DNA of 64,000 nt from Arthrobacter sp. StoSoilB19 (GCF_019977275.1 NZ_AP024650.1:2046001-2110000), one strand, 5' to 3'; shown: positions 50,978 through 61,478, counted from the stretch's first letter. Translations and numbers: made by a program. The notes: generated by a model not told the origin, from the sequence alone.

Positions 50978-52783
50978 TTGCTGGTCGGACTCGTGAAGCG
51001 GCAGCTTGCCGGTCAATACGCGTATGTATGGGCGATCGTTTTCCTTCAGCTGATCCAGGCGGCGGCAAACCTGCTGCTGCCCACCGTGAACGCCGCCATT
51101 ATCGATGACGGGATTGTCGCAGGGGAGCCGGGGGTGGTCTCGCGCCTTGGCGTGCTCATGGCCGTCATTGCCGTGGTGCAGGCAGCGTCCGCCATTGCTG
51201 CCGGCTACCTTGGGGCGGTGGTGGCCATGAGGATCGGGCACCGCCTGCGGGCCGAGGTTTTCACCCGGATCCAGTCCCTGTCCTCCCAGGACGTGGCCCT
51301 GTTCGGAACACAGAGCCTGACCATCCGCGCCACCAACGATGTCCAGCAGATCCAGGCCTTCGCGGTGCTTGTCTTCACCATGCTCTTTGCCGGGCCCGCC
51401 ATGGGCGTAGGCGGCATCGTCCTGGCCGTGCAGCAGGATGTTGCGCTGTCCCTGGTGGTGATCGTCATCGTGCCCCTGCTCCTGCTGATCATGTACCTGA
51501 TTGTCAGGCGGCTGATTCCGCTCTACCGTGAGGGCCAGGACCTGCTGGACCGGTCCGGCGGGATTCTTCGCGAGCAGATCATCGGGGTGGATGTCATCCG
51601 CGCCTTTGTCCGCCAGGGCCATGAGGTCCGGCGGTTTGCGGAAACCAACGCCGGCCTCACCGCCAACAACCTGCAGTCCGCGCTCCTGGTGGCGGGGATG
51701 CTGCCCATCATCATGCTGGTGGTCAATACCAGCTCGGTTGCGGTGGTGTGGTTCGGCGGGCACCGGATCCAGGCAGGCCAGATGAACCTTGGGGCGCTCA
51801 CGGCGTTCATCGCCTACATCATGCAGATACTGCTGGCGATCATGATGTCCATGTACGTGCTCATGACGGCGCCGCGGGCGGCAGTCTGCGCGGAACGCAT
51901 CCAGGCGGTCCTTGACACCGAGCCGTCCGTCGGCGATCCGGGCAATCACACTGCGGCCAGTGACCGAGCGGCCAGCGACAAGGCAGCCAGTGACAAGGCA
52001 GCCGCGCCTCCGCCGCCCGGCGCCGTGCTGCCGGGGCGGCAGGCAACGCTGGCGTTCCACGATGTTGCCTTCTCTTATCCGGGAGCAGAAGCGCCCGTGC
52101 TCGCGGACATCAGTTTCACGGCAGCTCCCGGTACCACCACAGCAATCGTGGGCTCCACCGGAAGCGGCAAGACCACGCTGCTGAACCTGATCCCGCGTTT
52201 CCTGGACCCCACCCACGGCCGCATCACCCTTGCCGGCCACGACATCCGCCACCTGCCCCTGGACCAACTCCGCGCTGCCATGGCTATCGTGCCCCAGCAC
52301 TCCCACCTTTTTACGGGAACCATCGCAGACAACCTGCGGATGGCGGACCCCGACGCCACGGACCAGGAACTGTGGGCTGTCCTGGAGGCTGCCCAGACCA
52401 TGCGTTTCATGCGCGACCTCCCGCTTGGACTTGCCACCCCCGTCGGCCAGGGCGGCGCCAGCCTGTCGGGCGGCCAGCGGCAAAGGCTCTGCATCGCCAG
52501 GGCCCTCCTGCGCAAAGCGCCCCTCTACCTCTTTGACGACAGCTTCTCCGCGCTGGACTATGACACCGACACCAGGCTGCGGCGCGCACTTGACCAGGCG
52601 CTCGCCGCCGCAACGGTCATCATCGTGGCCGAGCGCATTTCCGCGGTCGAAGACGCGGATCTCATCCTGGTGCTCGACGACGGCCGGCTGGTTGCGCAGG
52701 GAACGCACAGGGAGCTGCTGGAAACGTCCGCCACCTACCGGGAAATCGCAGAATCCCAGCTCGCGCTGGACGGCACGCTGTGA
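50978..52783 (+). CDS. ABC exporter half-transporter, subunit 1 (degenerate catalytic site)
   Basis: 601 aa: six transmembrane helices (about 10-320) and a nucleotide-binding domain with Walker A GSTGSGKTT at about 392-400. Signature LSGGQRQRL; Walker B LYLFDDSFSALD with Asp521 where the catalytic Glu normally sits. This DD variant marks the inactive site of TM287/288-like heterodimers. A low-complexity A-S-D-K repeat linker precedes the domain. TTG start supported by CAGGGGG at 50967-50973; GTG 50993 is possible. Overlaps the next gene by 4 bp. Confidence 0.9.
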   Translation: MLVGLVKRQLAGQYAYVWAIVFLQLIQAAANLLLPTVNAAIIDDGIVAGEPGVVSRLGVLMAVIAVVQAASAIAAGYLGAVVAMRIGHRLRAEVFTRIQSLSSQDVALFGTQSLTIRATNDVQQIQAFAVLVFTMLFAGPAMGVGGIVLAVQQDVALSLVVIVIVPLLLLIMYLIVRRLIPLYREGQDLLDRSGGILREQIIGVDVIRAFVRQGHEVRRFAETNAGLTANNLQSALLVAGMLPIIMLVVNTSSVAVVWFGGHRIQAGQMNLGALTAFIAYIMQILLAIMMSMYVLMTAPRAAVCAERIQAVLDTEPSVGDPGNHTAASDRAASDKAASDKAAAPPPPGAVLPGRQATLAFHDVAFSYPGAEAPVLADISFTAAPGTTTAIVGSTGSGKTTLLNLIPRFLDPTHGRITLAGHDIRHLPLDQLRAAMAIVPQHSHLFTGTIADNLRMADPDATDQELWAVLEAAQTMRFMRDLPLGLATPVGQGGASLSGGQRQRLCIARALLRKAPLYLFDDSFSALDYDTDTRLRRALDQALAAATVIIVAERISAVEDADLILVLDDGRLVAQGTHRELLETSATYREIAESQLALDGTL

Positions 52784-54591
52784 CGGCGGTGGAGGAATCC
52801 GCGGAAACGGCGCACAGGTTCTGGCCGACCGCCCGCAGGCTCCTTGGCCTGCTGCGCCCGTTCCGGCTGCAGATGCTGGGGGCCGTGGCGGCAACGTGCG
52901 CCTTCGCAGGGGTCAACGTTGCCGCCCCCAAGTATCTGGGCGACGCCACGGACATGGTGGTGCAGGGCATCTTCCAGGGAAGCCTGGACCAGCGCCTCGG
53001 AGTCCTGCTGGCAGCCGTGGCCTTGATGTATGTTTTCGCTTCCCTCTTCAACTGGATCCAGGGCGCTCTGACGGCACGTGCGGTGCAGGGACTTATGTAT
53101 GGCCTGCGAGCAGCGCTTGAGGACAAGCTGCACCGGCTCCCCTCCACGTATTTCCGGGAACGCTCCCGCGGGGATGTCCTGAGCCGGGCCACCAACGACA
53201 TCGACAACATTGCCCAGGCCCTGAACCAGGTTCTGACCCAGCTCATCGTGTCCGTCCTGATGCTCTGCGGGTCGCTGGCCATGATGCTGTGGATCTCGCC
53301 GCTGCTCGCGGCCATTGCCATTGCCAGCGTCCCCGTTTCCACCTGGATCACCGTCCTGGTGGCCCGGCGGTCCCAGGAGCATTTCGCCAGGCAATGGAAG
53401 GAGACCGGCGAACTCAACGCGCACGTGGAGGAATTCATCAGCGGGCATGAAGTCATCAAGGCCTTTGGCCGGCAGGCGCAGGCCACGGAGGTCTTCAGCC
53501 GCAGCAACGGCCGCCTGGCCCGGGCGGCAGCCAAAGCCCAGTACTCAGCCGGTGTGGTCCAGCCGCTGATGGTGCTGATGTCCAACCTCAATTACATTGC
53601 TGTCGCAGTGGTGGGTGCGCTGCAGGTCATCGCAGGCGCCATGACCATCGGCGGCGTCCAGGCCTTCATCCAATTCAGCCGGCTGTTCACCCAGCCGGTG
53701 GGGCAAATCGGCGGCCTGCTCAACGTTATTCAGTCCTGCGCAGCCTCGGCGGCAAGGGTTTTCGTGCTCCTCGATGCCGGGGAAGACCTCCAGGAACCGG
53801 CCGGCGCAGCGGCCGGCGCTCCCGCCGCCGGCCGCATCGTCTTCCATGACGTCACCTTCAGCTATCCCGGTTCCGTTCCGGCGGTCAGCAACCTCACCTT
53901 CACGGTGGAACCGGGCCAGGCGGTGGCCATCGTGGGGCACACGGGCGCGGGCAAGAGCACCGTGGTGAACCTGCTGATGCGGTTCCTGGAACCTTCGTCC
54001 GGCAGGATCACCATGGGCGGAAGGGACATCGCGGAAATTCCCCGCGACCAGCTGCGGGGCAGGTTCGGCGTGGTGCTCCAGGATTCCTGGCTTTTTGCCG
54101 GGACCATCCGGGAAAACATCGCCTACGGGCTGCCAGGCGCTGCGGATGCGGCCATAGTTGCCGCCGCGGAGGCAACGCACGCGGACCGTTTCATCAGGTC
54201 CCTGCCGCGCGGCTACGACACAGTCCTGGAGAACGGCGGCGAGCAGCTCAGCCAGGGGCAGCGGCAGCTCATCACCATCGCCAGGGCGCAGCTCGCCGGG
54301 CGCAGTGTGCTGGTCCTGGATGAGGCCACAAGTTCGGTCGATTCCAGGACGGAGGTGCTCATCCGCCAGGCGATGCAGCGGCTGCGCCAGGGGCGGACCA
54401 GTTTCGTGATTGCCCACCGTTTGTCCACCATCCGGAACGCTGATCTAATTCTCGTCATGGACCATGGACGGATCGTCGAGCAGGGCACGCATGACAGCCT
54501 CCTTGCCGCCAACAGCTACTACGCCCGGCTGTACAACGCACAGTTCGCCGAACGCGACGGCCGCGCGGGCATCCTGGAGGGCGGCCTGTGA
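52780..54591 (+). CDS. ABC exporter half-transporter, subunit 2 (catalytic site intact)
   Basis: 603 aa with six helices and a nucleotide-binding domain: Walker A GHTGAGKST near 386-394, Walker B VLVLDEATSS with Asp514/Glu515. The signature motif is LSQGQRQ rather than LSGGQ. Together with subunit 1 it forms one normal and one degenerate ATP site, the classical heterodimeric multidrug or lipid exporter arrangement. Starts GTG within the previous stop codon; the GntR gene starts within its own stop codon. Confidence 0.92.
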   Translation: MTAVEESAETAHRFWPTARRLLGLLRPFRLQMLGAVAATCAFAGVNVAAPKYLGDATDMVVQGIFQGSLDQRLGVLLAAVALMYVFASLFNWIQGALTARAVQGLMYGLRAALEDKLHRLPSTYFRERSRGDVLSRATNDIDNIAQALNQVLTQLIVSVLMLCGSLAMMLWISPLLAAIAIASVPVSTWITVLVARRSQEHFARQWKETGELNAHVEEFISGHEVIKAFGRQAQATEVFSRSNGRLARAAAKAQYSAGVVQPLMVLMSNLNYIAVAVVGALQVIAGAMTIGGVQAFIQFSRLFTQPVGQIGGLLNVIQSCAASAARVFVLLDAGEDLQEPAGAAAGAPAAGRIVFHDVTFSYPGSVPAVSNLTFTVEPGQAVAIVGHTGAGKSTVVNLLMRFLEPSSGRITMGGRDIAEIPRDQLRGRFGVVLQDSWLFAGTIRENIAYGLPGAADAAIVAAAEATHADRFIRSLPRGYDTVLENGGEQLSQGQRQLITIARAQLAGRSVLVLDEATSSVDSRTEVLIRQAMQRLRQGRTSFVIAHRLSTIRNADLILVMDHGRIVEQGTHDSLLAANSYYARLYNAQFAERDGRAGILEGGL

Positions 54592-54968
54592 GCGCCGCAG
54601 GCGACTTCCCGGGGTCCTGGCGCCCCAACCCGGCCAGCAGCGTGGCGCTGTTCGAGCAACTCCGGCTTCAGGTCATCCATCTGGCGGACAGCGGCGCGTT
54701 GGCGCCGGGCACCAGGCTGCCTGCCGTGCGGGCCCTGGCGGAGAAGCTCGACGTCGCCCCGCACACCGTGGCCAGGGCGTACAAGGAACTGGAGGCCGCC
54801 GGGATCGTCACCACCCGTGGCCGGAACGGTACGGTGGTTGCCGCGCGTGACGAGCGCCTGGGCGGCCTGTCCGCCGCAGCCGCCGCATACGCCGCCGTCG
54901 CCAAATCCCAAGGGGCCAGCTTTGCCGAGGCCGTGAAAATCCTGGCGGCCGCCTACGATGTTCCCTGA
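54588..54968 (+). CDS. GntR-family (YtrA-type) transcriptional regulator
   Basis: 126 aa. The winged helix-turn-helix GTRLPAVRALAEKLDVAPHTVARAYKELEAAGIVTTRGRNGTVV is followed by a short helical tail without an effector-binding domain, as in the YtrA subfamily. It is the third gene of the exporter operon, overlapping it by 4 bp, so it probably controls the exporter. Only about 47 bp separate it from uvrA, where a LexA-type box lies. Confidence 0.92.
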   Translation: MSAAGDFPGSWRPNPASSVALFEQLRLQVIHLADSGALAPGTRLPAVRALAEKLDVAPHTVARAYKELEAAGIVTTRGRNGTVVAARDERLGGLSAAAAAYAAVAKSQGASFAEAVKILAAAYDVP

Positions 54969-54986
54969 CGGCGGAACCGCGAGTGT

Positions 54987-55002
54987 TCGAAAAAGTTTTC
55001 GA
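54987..55002. promoter_or_regulatory. LexA (SOS) box upstream of uvrA
   Basis: TCGAAAAAGTTTTCGA agrees with the actinobacterial consensus TCGAAC-N4-GTTCGA except for one symmetric change in each arm. It precedes the -10 TAGCAT (55004-55009), so LexA binding would block transcription. Confidence 0.7.
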
Positions 55003-55003
55003 T

Positions 55004-55009
55004 TAGCAT
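55004..55009 (+). promoter_or_regulatory. Candidate -10 (TAGCAT) of a leaderless uvrA
   Basis: Ends 6 nt before the GTG at 55016, immediately after the LexA-type box. Confidence 0.5.
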
Positions 55010-55015
55010 AATGGG

Positions 55016-57940
55016 GTGCCTAAAGCCGTAGCTGAAGAGACCCCTGCCCCCTCCACGTCCTTCGCGGTCCCTGCCGCCGCCGCCCCGCAGCGCCCGGACC
55101 TCTCCCGCCTTGTGGTGAAGGGCGCGCGGGAGCACAACCTGCGCAACGTGGACCTCGACCTGCCGCGCGACGCCATGATCGTCTTCACCGGCCTCTCCGG
55201 CTCCGGCAAGTCCTCGCTGGCGTTCGACACAATCTTTGCCGAAGGCCAGCGCCGCTACGTCGAATCGCTGTCCGCCTACGCACGCCAGTTCCTGGGCCAG
55301 GTGGACAAGCCCGACGTCGATTTCATCGAAGGGCTCTCCCCGGCTGTATCCATCGACCAGAAATCCACCAGCAAGAACCCGCGGTCCACTGTAGGAACCA
55401 TCACCGAGATCTACGACTACATGCGCCTGCTGTGGGCGCGCGTCGGCAGGCCGCACTGCCCCGTCTGTGGTGAACCCGTGTCAAAGCAGACGCCGCAGCA
55501 GATTGTGGACCAGCTCCTCGAACTCGACGAGGGAACCCGCTTCCAGGTCCTGGCGCCGGTGGTGCGTGGCCGCAAGGGCGAGTTCGTGGACCTCTTCAAG
55601 GAACTCACCGCAAAGGGCTACTCCCGGGCGCGGGTGGACGGCAACCTCGTCCAGCTCAACGATCCCCCCAAGCTGGGCAAGCAGTTCAAGCACACCATCG
55701 AAGTGGTGGTTGACCGCCTGGTGGTCAAGGAAGGCATCAGCCAGCGGCTCACCGACTCCATCGAGACCGCGCTGGGACTGGCCGAGGGCCGGGTCCTGGC
55801 GGAGTTCGTCGACGTGGACGCGGACGCCCCCGAAAGGATCCGGGCGTTCTCCGAGAACCTCGCCTGCCCCAACGAGCACCCCCTGGCCATCGACGAAATC
55901 GAGCCGCGCTCCTTCTCGTTCAACAACCCCTTCGGCGCCTGCGCCGCCTGCAGCGGCATCGGCACCCGCCTCGAGGTTGACGAGGAACTCATTGTTCCCA
56001 ACCCGGAACTCTCCCTGTCGGAGGGAGCCATCGCGCCCTGGTCACTGGGTACTGCCACCACGGAGTACTGGAACCGGCTCCTCGAGGGCCTGGCCAAGGA
56101 GGTTGGCTTCTCCATGACCACGCCGTGGGAGAAGCTGGGCAAGGACGTGCGCCAGACCATCCTGCACGGCAAGGACCACAAGGTGGTGGTGCAGTACCGC
56201 AACCGCTTTGGCCGCGAACGCAAGTACAGCACCGGGTTTGAAGGCGCCATCCAGTACGTCCACCGCAAGCACGGCGAGACCGATTCCGACTGGGCCCGCG
56301 ACCGCTACGAGGAGTACATGCGGCAGGTTCCCTGCCCCGCCTGCAACGGCGCGCGGCTCAACCCGGCATCCCTGTCGGTGCTGATCAACGGCAAGTCCAT
56401 CGCCGAGGTTGCCGCGCTGCCCATGCGGGACTGCGCGGATTTCCTCAACAACCTGGTGCTGACCGGGCGCGAGGCGCAGATCGCCCACCAGGTCCTCAAG
56501 GAGATCCAGGCCCGCCTGACCTTCCTGCTGGACGTGGGGCTGGAATACCTCAACCTGGAGCGCCCCTCGGCCACCCTGTCCGGCGGCGAAGCGCAGCGCA
56601 TCCGGCTCGCCACCCAGATCGGCTCCGGCCTGGTGGGCGTCCTCTACGTCCTGGATGAACCCTCCATTGGGCTGCACCAGCGGGACAACCGCAGGCTCAT
56701 CGAAACCCTCACCCGGCTCCGCGACATGGGAAACACCCTGATCGTCGTGGAGCACGACGAGGACACCATCCACGTGGCCGACTGGATCGTGGACATCGGA
56801 CCCGGCGCGGGCGAGCATGGCGGCCAGGTGGTCCACTCGGGGACCTACAAGGAGTTGCTGGACAACAAGGAGTCCCTGACCGGCGACTACCTGTCCGGCC
56901 GCAAGGCCATCGAGGTGCCCCGGAAGCGGCGCAAGTACGACAAGAAGCGCGAGATCAAGGTATTGGGCGCACGGGAGAACAACCTCCTGAACGTCGACGC
57001 AGCCTTCCCGCTGGGTCTTTTCACCGCGGTGACGGGCGTGAGTGGTTCGGGCAAGTCCACCCTGGTCAATGAAATCCTCTACAAGGTGCTGGCCAACAAG
57101 CTCAACGGCGCCAAGCAGGTGGCCGGACGGCACAAGACGGTCCAGGGCCTGGAGCACCTCGACAAGGTGGTCCATGTAGACCAAAGCCCCATCGGCCGCA
57201 CGCCGCGGTCCAACCCGGCCACGTACACCGGTGTCTTCGACAACATCCGCAAGCTCTTCGCCGAAACCACCGAGGCCAAGGTCCGCGGCTACCTGCCCGG
57301 CCGTTTCTCGTTCAACGTCAAAGGCGGCCGCTGCGAGGCCTGCTCCGGCGACGGCACGCTGAAGATCGAGATGAACTTCCTGCCTGACGTGTACGTCCCC
57401 TGCGAGGTGTGCCACGGTGCGCGCTACAACCGGGAGACCCTGGAGGTGCACTACAAGGGCAAGACCATCGCCGACGTCCTCAACATGCCCATCGAAGAGG
57501 GCGCCGAGTTCTTCGCGGCCTTCTCGCCCATCGCACGGCACCTGAACACCCTGGTGGACGTGGGACTCGGGTATGTCCGCCTCGGACAGCCTGCCACCAC
57601 CCTCTCCGGCGGTGAAGCGCAACGCGTCAAGCTCGCGGCGGAGCTGCAGAAACGCTCCAACGGCCGCAGCATCTACGTCCTGGACGAGCCCACCACTGGC
57701 CTGCACTTTGAGGACATCCGCAAGCTGCTGATGGTCCTGCAGGGGCTGGTGGACAAGGGGAACACGGTGATCACCATCGAGCACAACCTGGACGTCATCA
57801 AGAGTGCCGACTGGCTGGTTGACCTCGGGCCCGACGGCGGTTCGGGCGGCGGCCAGATTGTCGCGGCCGGAACGCCGGAGCAGGTGGCCAAGTCCGGCAC
57901 CAGCCACACCGGGAAGTTCCTGGCCGAGATACTCGGCTGA
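55016..57940 (+). CDS. uvrA: Excinuclease ABC subunit A
   Basis: 974 aa, normal length. An Ala/Pro-rich leader precedes ABC ATPase I ([28 protein letters not shown]) with a zinc finger [19 protein letters not shown] ATPase II has GVSGSGKST, a CEACSGDGT zinc finger, [16 protein letters not shown] and [15 protein letters not shown]. It recognises DNA damage with UvrB. GTG start inferred from the leaderless promoter; no Shine-Dalgarno is present. SOS control is likely through the LexA-type box. Confidence 0.97.
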   Translation: MPKAVAEETPAPSTSFAVPAAAAPQRPDLSRLVVKGAREHNLRNVDLDLPRDAMIVFTGLSGSGKSSLAFDTIFAEGQRRYVESLSAYARQFLGQVDKPDVDFIEGLSPAVSIDQKSTSKNPRSTVGTITEIYDYMRLLWARVGRPHCPVCGEPVSKQTPQQIVDQLLELDEGTRFQVLAPVVRGRKGEFVDLFKELTAKGYSRARVDGNLVQLNDPPKLGKQFKHTIEVVVDRLVVKEGISQRLTDSIETALGLAEGRVLAEFVDVDADAPERIRAFSENLACPNEHPLAIDEIEPRSFSFNNPFGACAACSGIGTRLEVDEELIVPNPELSLSEGAIAPWSLGTATTEYWNRLLEGLAKEVGFSMTTPWEKLGKDVRQTILHGKDHKVVVQYRNRFGRERKYSTGFEGAIQYVHRKHGETDSDWARDRYEEYMRQVPCPACNGARLNPASLSVLINGKSIAEVAALPMRDCADFLNNLVLTGREAQIAHQVLKEIQARLTFLLDVGLEYLNLERPSATLSGGEAQRIRLATQIGSGLVGVLYVLDEPSIGLHQRDNRRLIETLTRLRDMGNTLIVVEHDEDTIHVADWIVDIGPGAGEHGGQVVHSGTYKELLDNKESLTGDYLSGRKAIEVPRKRRKYDKKREIKVLGARENNLLNVDAAFPLGLFTAVTGVSGSGKSTLVNEILYKVLANKLNGAKQVAGRHKTVQGLEHLDKVVHVDQSPIGRTPRSNPATYTGVFDNIRKLFAETTEAKVRGYLPGRFSFNVKGGRCEACSGDGTLKIEMNFLPDVYVPCEVCHGARYNRETLEVHYKGKTIADVLNMPIEEGAEFFAAFSPIARHLNTLVDVGLGYVRLGQPATTLSGGEAQRVKLAAELQKRSNGRSIYVLDEPTTGLHFEDIRKLLMVLQGLVDKGNTVITIEHNLDVIKSADWLVDLGPDGGSGGGQIVAAGTPEQVAKSGTSHTGKFLAEILG

Positions 57941-58019
57941 CCGGATGAAATTCCACCGAAATATTCCTCACGGGGAATGCGAGTTTCAGGCACTCCTGCT
58001 GTCATGAGAAACTAACCCG

Positions 58020-58736
58020 GTGACTTCAACAACAGTGCCCGTGATCTTTGACCTGGACGGCACTCTTGTCGACCCGGCAGGTGGCATAACCGAGGGGATT
58101 GCCGCGGCCCTCCGCGGACTGGGGCTCCCGGTTCCCGGCCAGGACCTGCTCAACGCGATGATCGGCCCCAAGCTGAGCGATTCCCTGCTCAACGTGGCAA
58201 AGGTACCGGCGGACCGCCTGGAAGAGGTGGTCCGCCGGTACCGCGAACACTACGTGGCCACCGGAATCGCCCAAAGCCGGCTGTACCCGGGCATCCGCGG
58301 GATCCTTGAATCCTTCGCCGCAGCGGGCCGGCCTGTGGCAGTAGCCACCCAAAAGCCACAGCGTCTGGCGCATACGGTGCTGGCGCATCATGGCATCGAC
58401 GGCCTCTTCCACGGAATCCACGGCTCCGGCGATGACGAAGCGGCAGTGGACGGTGTTCCCCTGGGCAAGACCCAGATCATCGCCGCCGCCCTGCGGGATC
58501 TGGACACGCAGCACGCCATTATGGTGGGGGACCGCGCCCAGGACGTGTCCGGGGCCATCGCCAACGGACTGGACTGCATCGGCGTCGCATGGGGGTTCGC
58601 TCCGGACGGGGAACTGGAGGAAGCCGGCTCCGTGGCTGTCGTCAGCACCGATGAGGAGCTGGTCGCGGTCATCGAGCGTCTGCAGGCCGTCCACGTCGCG
58701 GCAATGAGCGGGGTGAGCAACGATGGAAATGTTTGA
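58020..58736 (+). CDS. HAD-family hydrolase (phosphoglycolate phosphatase-like)
   Basis: 238 aa. Motif I FDLDGTLVD with Asp11/Asp13; helical cap; motif II VAVATQKPQRLA; motif III lysine near GKTQII; motif IV GDRAQDVSGA. This is the Gph/PGP-like subgroup, cytosolic and Mg-dependent; substrate not certain. GTG start. The last 14 bp overlap the acyltransferase start, so translation of the two is coupled. A 20-codon reading frame between uvrA and this gene is not supported. Confidence 0.9.
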   Translation: MTSTTVPVIFDLDGTLVDPAGGITEGIAAALRGLGLPVPGQDLLNAMIGPKLSDSLLNVAKVPADRLEEVVRRYREHYVATGIAQSRLYPGIRGILESFAAAGRPVAVATQKPQRLAHTVLAHHGIDGLFHGIHGSGDDEAAVDGVPLGKTQIIAAALRDLDTQHAIMVGDRAQDVSGAIANGLDCIGVAWGFAPDGELEEAGSVAVVSTDEELVAVIERLQAVHVAAMSGVSNDGNV

Positions 58737-59391
58737 TGCCGTCCGCTGGACCACCCGCAACCTGATCTCCGGCACCTGCCGGCCCACCGTCGTCGGGCTG
58801 GACAATGTCCCCTCCGACGGCCCGTTTATCGTGGCTCCCAACCACCTGTCCTTCTTCGACAGCGTGATCGTCCAGGCATTGATGCCGCGGCCGGTCGCCT
58901 TCTTCGCCAAAGCCGAATACTTCACCACCGGCGGCGTCAAGGGCAAGGTCATGAAGGCGTTCTTCGAATCCGTGGGCTCCATTCCGGTGGAGCGCGGCGA
59001 ACAGGCCGCAAGTGTCCAGGCGCTCAAGACACTGCTGGATATCCTGGAGTCAGGCCGCGGCATCGGCATCTACCCTGAGGGAACCCGTTCCCGGGACGGC
59101 ATCCTCTACCGGGGACGCACCGGGGTCGGCTGGCTGGCGCTCACTACCGGGGCGCCGGTGATTCCCGTGGGCCTGATCGGCACCGAGAAGCTGCAGCGCG
59201 CCGGCGAGAAGGGGGTCAGGCCGCAGCACTTCACCATGAAGGTGGGGGAGCCGCTGTACTTCGACAAGACCGGCCCGGACCACTCCCTGCCTGCCCGCCG
59301 CGAGGTCACGGACCGCATCATGGACGCCATCGCCGAACTCAGCGGCCAGGAACGTTCGGCCAGTTACAACCAGAGCAAGACCCCGGAATAG
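58723..59391 (+). CDS. 1-acyl-sn-glycerol-3-phosphate acyltransferase (PlsC-like)
   Basis: 222 aa. Acyltransferase motif I NHLSFFD (residues 40-46), motif II-like FFESVGSIPVERG, motif III YPEGTRSRDG and motif IV GAPVIPVGLIG. It transfers an acyl group to lysophosphatidate at the membrane surface in phospholipid synthesis, or to a related lipid. The ATG at 58723 lies within the HAD gene; 58729 is an alternative. Confidence 0.93.
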   Translation: MEMFDAVRWTTRNLISGTCRPTVVGLDNVPSDGPFIVAPNHLSFFDSVIVQALMPRPVAFFAKAEYFTTGGVKGKVMKAFFESVGSIPVERGEQAASVQALKTLLDILESGRGIGIYPEGTRSRDGILYRGRTGVGWLALTTGAPVIPVGLIGTEKLQRAGEKGVRPQHFTMKVGEPLYFDKTGPDHSLPARREVTDRIMDAIAELSGQERSASYNQSKTPE

Positions 59392-59397
59392 CCGGCA

Positions 59398-59440
59398 AGC
59401 CGGCCAGGGACAGCCGGAACGGACCCCGTCCTGGCCGGCT
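59398..59440 (+). terminator. Possible weak terminator before uvrC
   Basis: AGCCGGCCAGG (59398-59408) pairs with CCTGGCCGGCT (59430-59440) over a 21-nt loop; no U-tract. Confidence 0.4.
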
Positions 59441-59465
59441 GGCAGGGAGACCCGGCGCGACTCAG

Positions 59466-59471
59466 TAGACT
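59466..59471 (+). promoter_or_regulatory. Candidate -10 (TAGACT) of a leaderless uvrC
   Basis: TANNNT hexamer ending 6 nt before the GTG at 59478, matching uvrA and uvrB spacing. Confidence 0.5.
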
Positions 59472-59477
59472 TGATAG

Positions 59478-61478
59478 GTGGCAAATCCAGCAAGTTACCG
59501 GCCCAAAACCGGTGAAATCCCCACCAACCCGGGCGTATACCGGTTCCGTGATCCGCACGGCCGGGTCATCTATGTGGGCAAGGCGAAAAGCCTGCGGTCC
59601 AGGCTGAACTCGTATTTCGCCAACCCGGCCGGACTGCTGCCCAAGACCTATGCCATGGTGCACGCGGCCAGCAGCGTCGAGTGGACGGTCGTTGGCAGCG
59701 AACTCGAGTCGCTGCAGCTGGAATACACCTGGATCAAGGAATTCAAGCCACGGTTCAATGTGGTGTTCCGGGACGACAAGACCTATCCCTACCTCGCCGT
59801 GACCATGAACGAAAAGTACCCCCGGGTACAGGTCATGCGGGGGGACAAGCGGAAGGGGACCCGCTACTTCGGCCCGTACACCGCCGGGGCCATCCGCGAG
59901 ACCATGGACACCCTGCTCCGCGTCTTCCAGGTCCGGAGCTGCAGCGCCGGCGTCTTCAAGCGGGCGGAGGCCAGCGGGCGGCCGTGCCTGCTGGGATACA
60001 TCGACAAGTGCTCCGCGCCCTGCGTGGGCCGGATCTCGCCGGAGGACCACAAGGCACTTGCCGAGGATTTCTGCGCCTTCATGGGAGGCGAGGCCAAGCG
60101 GTTCATCAACAAGCTGGAAAAGCAGATGGCCGACGCCGTGGCGAGGCTGGACTATGAGCACGCCGCCCGGCTCCGCGACGACATCACGGCCCTGCGCAAG
60201 GTCTTCGAACGGAACGCCGTGGTGCTGTCCGAGGACACGGATGCAGACGTCTTCGCCCTGCATGAGGATGAGCTGGAAGCCGCCGTCCAGGTGTTCCACG
60301 TCCGCGGCGGCAGGATCCGCGGCCAGCGCGGCTGGGTGGTGGAAAAGGTGGAGGATTTCACCACTCCGGACCTGGTGGAGCACCTGCTCCAGCAGGTCTA
60401 CGGCGAGGACGGCGACACCCATGGCCGGCTGCCGCGCGAAGTCCTGGTGCCCGTGGCGCCCAGCAACGCGGAGGACCTTGCCAAATGGCTGGGCGGCATC
60501 CGTGGCGCCAAGGTGGACATCCGGGTGCCGCAGCGCGGAGACAAGGCGGCGCTGATGTCCACCGTCCGCGAGAATGCCGAGCACGCGCTGAAGCTGCACA
60601 AGACGCGGCGCGCCGGGGACCTCACCGTCAGGTCCCAGGCCCTCCAGGAACTCCAGGAGGCACTGGACCTGCCCGTGCCCCTGCTCCGGATCGAATGCTT
60701 CGACGTCTCCCATGTCCAGGGCACCAACGTGGTGGCATCCATGGTGGTGGTGGAGGACGGGCTGCCCAAGAAGTCGGACTACCGCAAGTTCTCCATTACC
60801 GGCCCCGCGGCCGCCGATGACACGGCGGCCATGCATGATGTCCTGACCCGGCGGTTCCGGCACTACCTGCAGGACAAGTCCGCGCAGGTGGACGAATCCG
60901 TCCTGGCATCCGAGGGCCTGGAACCGGACGCGGACAGCGCCGTGCTGGACACCACCACTCCTGCACCCAAGGCCAGGTTCGCCTACCCGCCCAACCTGGT
61001 GGTGGTGGACGGCGGGCAGCCACAGGTGAACGCAGCGGCCCGCGCCCTGAAGGACCTGGGCATCGACGACGTCTACGTGGTGGGCCTGGCCAAGCGGCTG
61101 GAGGAAGTGTGGCTTCCGGACAGCGACTTTCCCGTCATCCTGCCCCGGACCTCCCAGGGGCTGTACCTGCTCCAGCGGATCCGTGACGAGGCGCACCGCT
61201 TCGCCATCACCTTCCACCGGCAAAAGCGCGGCAAGGCCATGACCGTGTCCGCGCTGGACGCTGTTCCGGGCCTGGGCGCCTCCAAGCGCAGGGCCCTGCT
61301 GGCCCACTTTGGATCGGTCAAGGGCGTGAAGGCCGCAACCGTGGAAGAGCTTTCGCAGGCAAAGGGGATTGGTCCGGCACTCGCCAGCGCCATCGTGAAC
61401 CACTTCGCCGCTGACGGGCCCGAGGCCGTTGCCGTGCCCGCGATCAACATGACCACCGGCGAAATCATCGAGACTTAG
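59478..61478 (+). CDS. uvrC: Excinuclease ABC subunit C
   Basis: 666 aa. GIY-YIG nuclease domain ([27 protein letters not shown]); UVR domain ([23 protein letters not shown]) that binds UvrB; RNase H-like UvrC_N/C domain ([36 protein letters not shown]); and C-terminal helix-hairpin-helix ([21 protein letters not shown]). The enzyme makes both incisions in nucleotide excision repair. First gene of the conserved uvrC-rapZ-yvcK-whiA run. GTG start. Confidence 0.97.
   Translation: MANPASYRPKTGEIPTNPGVYRFRDPHGRVIYVGKAKSLRSRLNSYFANPAGLLPKTYAMVHAASSVEWTVVGSELESLQLEYTWIKEFKPRFNVVFRDDKTYPYLAVTMNEKYPRVQVMRGDKRKGTRYFGPYTAGAIRETMDTLLRVFQVRSCSAGVFKRAEASGRPCLLGYIDKCSAPCVGRISPEDHKALAEDFCAFMGGEAKRFINKLEKQMADAVARLDYEHAARLRDDITALRKVFERNAVVLSEDTDADVFALHEDELEAAVQVFHVRGGRIRGQRGWVVEKVEDFTTPDLVEHLLQQVYGEDGDTHGRLPREVLVPVAPSNAEDLAKWLGGIRGAKVDIRVPQRGDKAALMSTVRENAEHALKLHKTRRAGDLTVRSQALQELQEALDLPVPLLRIECFDVSHVQGTNVVASMVVVEDGLPKKSDYRKFSITGPAAADDTAAMHDVLTRRFRHYLQDKSAQVDESVLASEGLEPDADSAVLDTTTPAPKARFAYPPNLVVVDGGQPQVNAAARALKDLGIDDVYVVGLAKRLEEVWLPDSDFPVILPRTSQGLYLLQRIRDEAHRFAITFHRQKRGKAMTVSALDAVPGLGASKRRALLAHFGSVKGVKAATVEELSQAKGIGPALASAIVNHFAADGPEAVAVPAINMTTGEIIET

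Noticed and set aside
57945..58007. A 20-codon frame between uvrA and the HAD gene (MKFHRNIPHGECEF...)
   Set aside because: No ribosome-binding site and too short to judge; could be a leader peptide but nothing supports it.
59364..61403. A 679-codon frame antisense to uvrC
   Set aside because: GC shadow; uvrC domains are complete on the plus strand.
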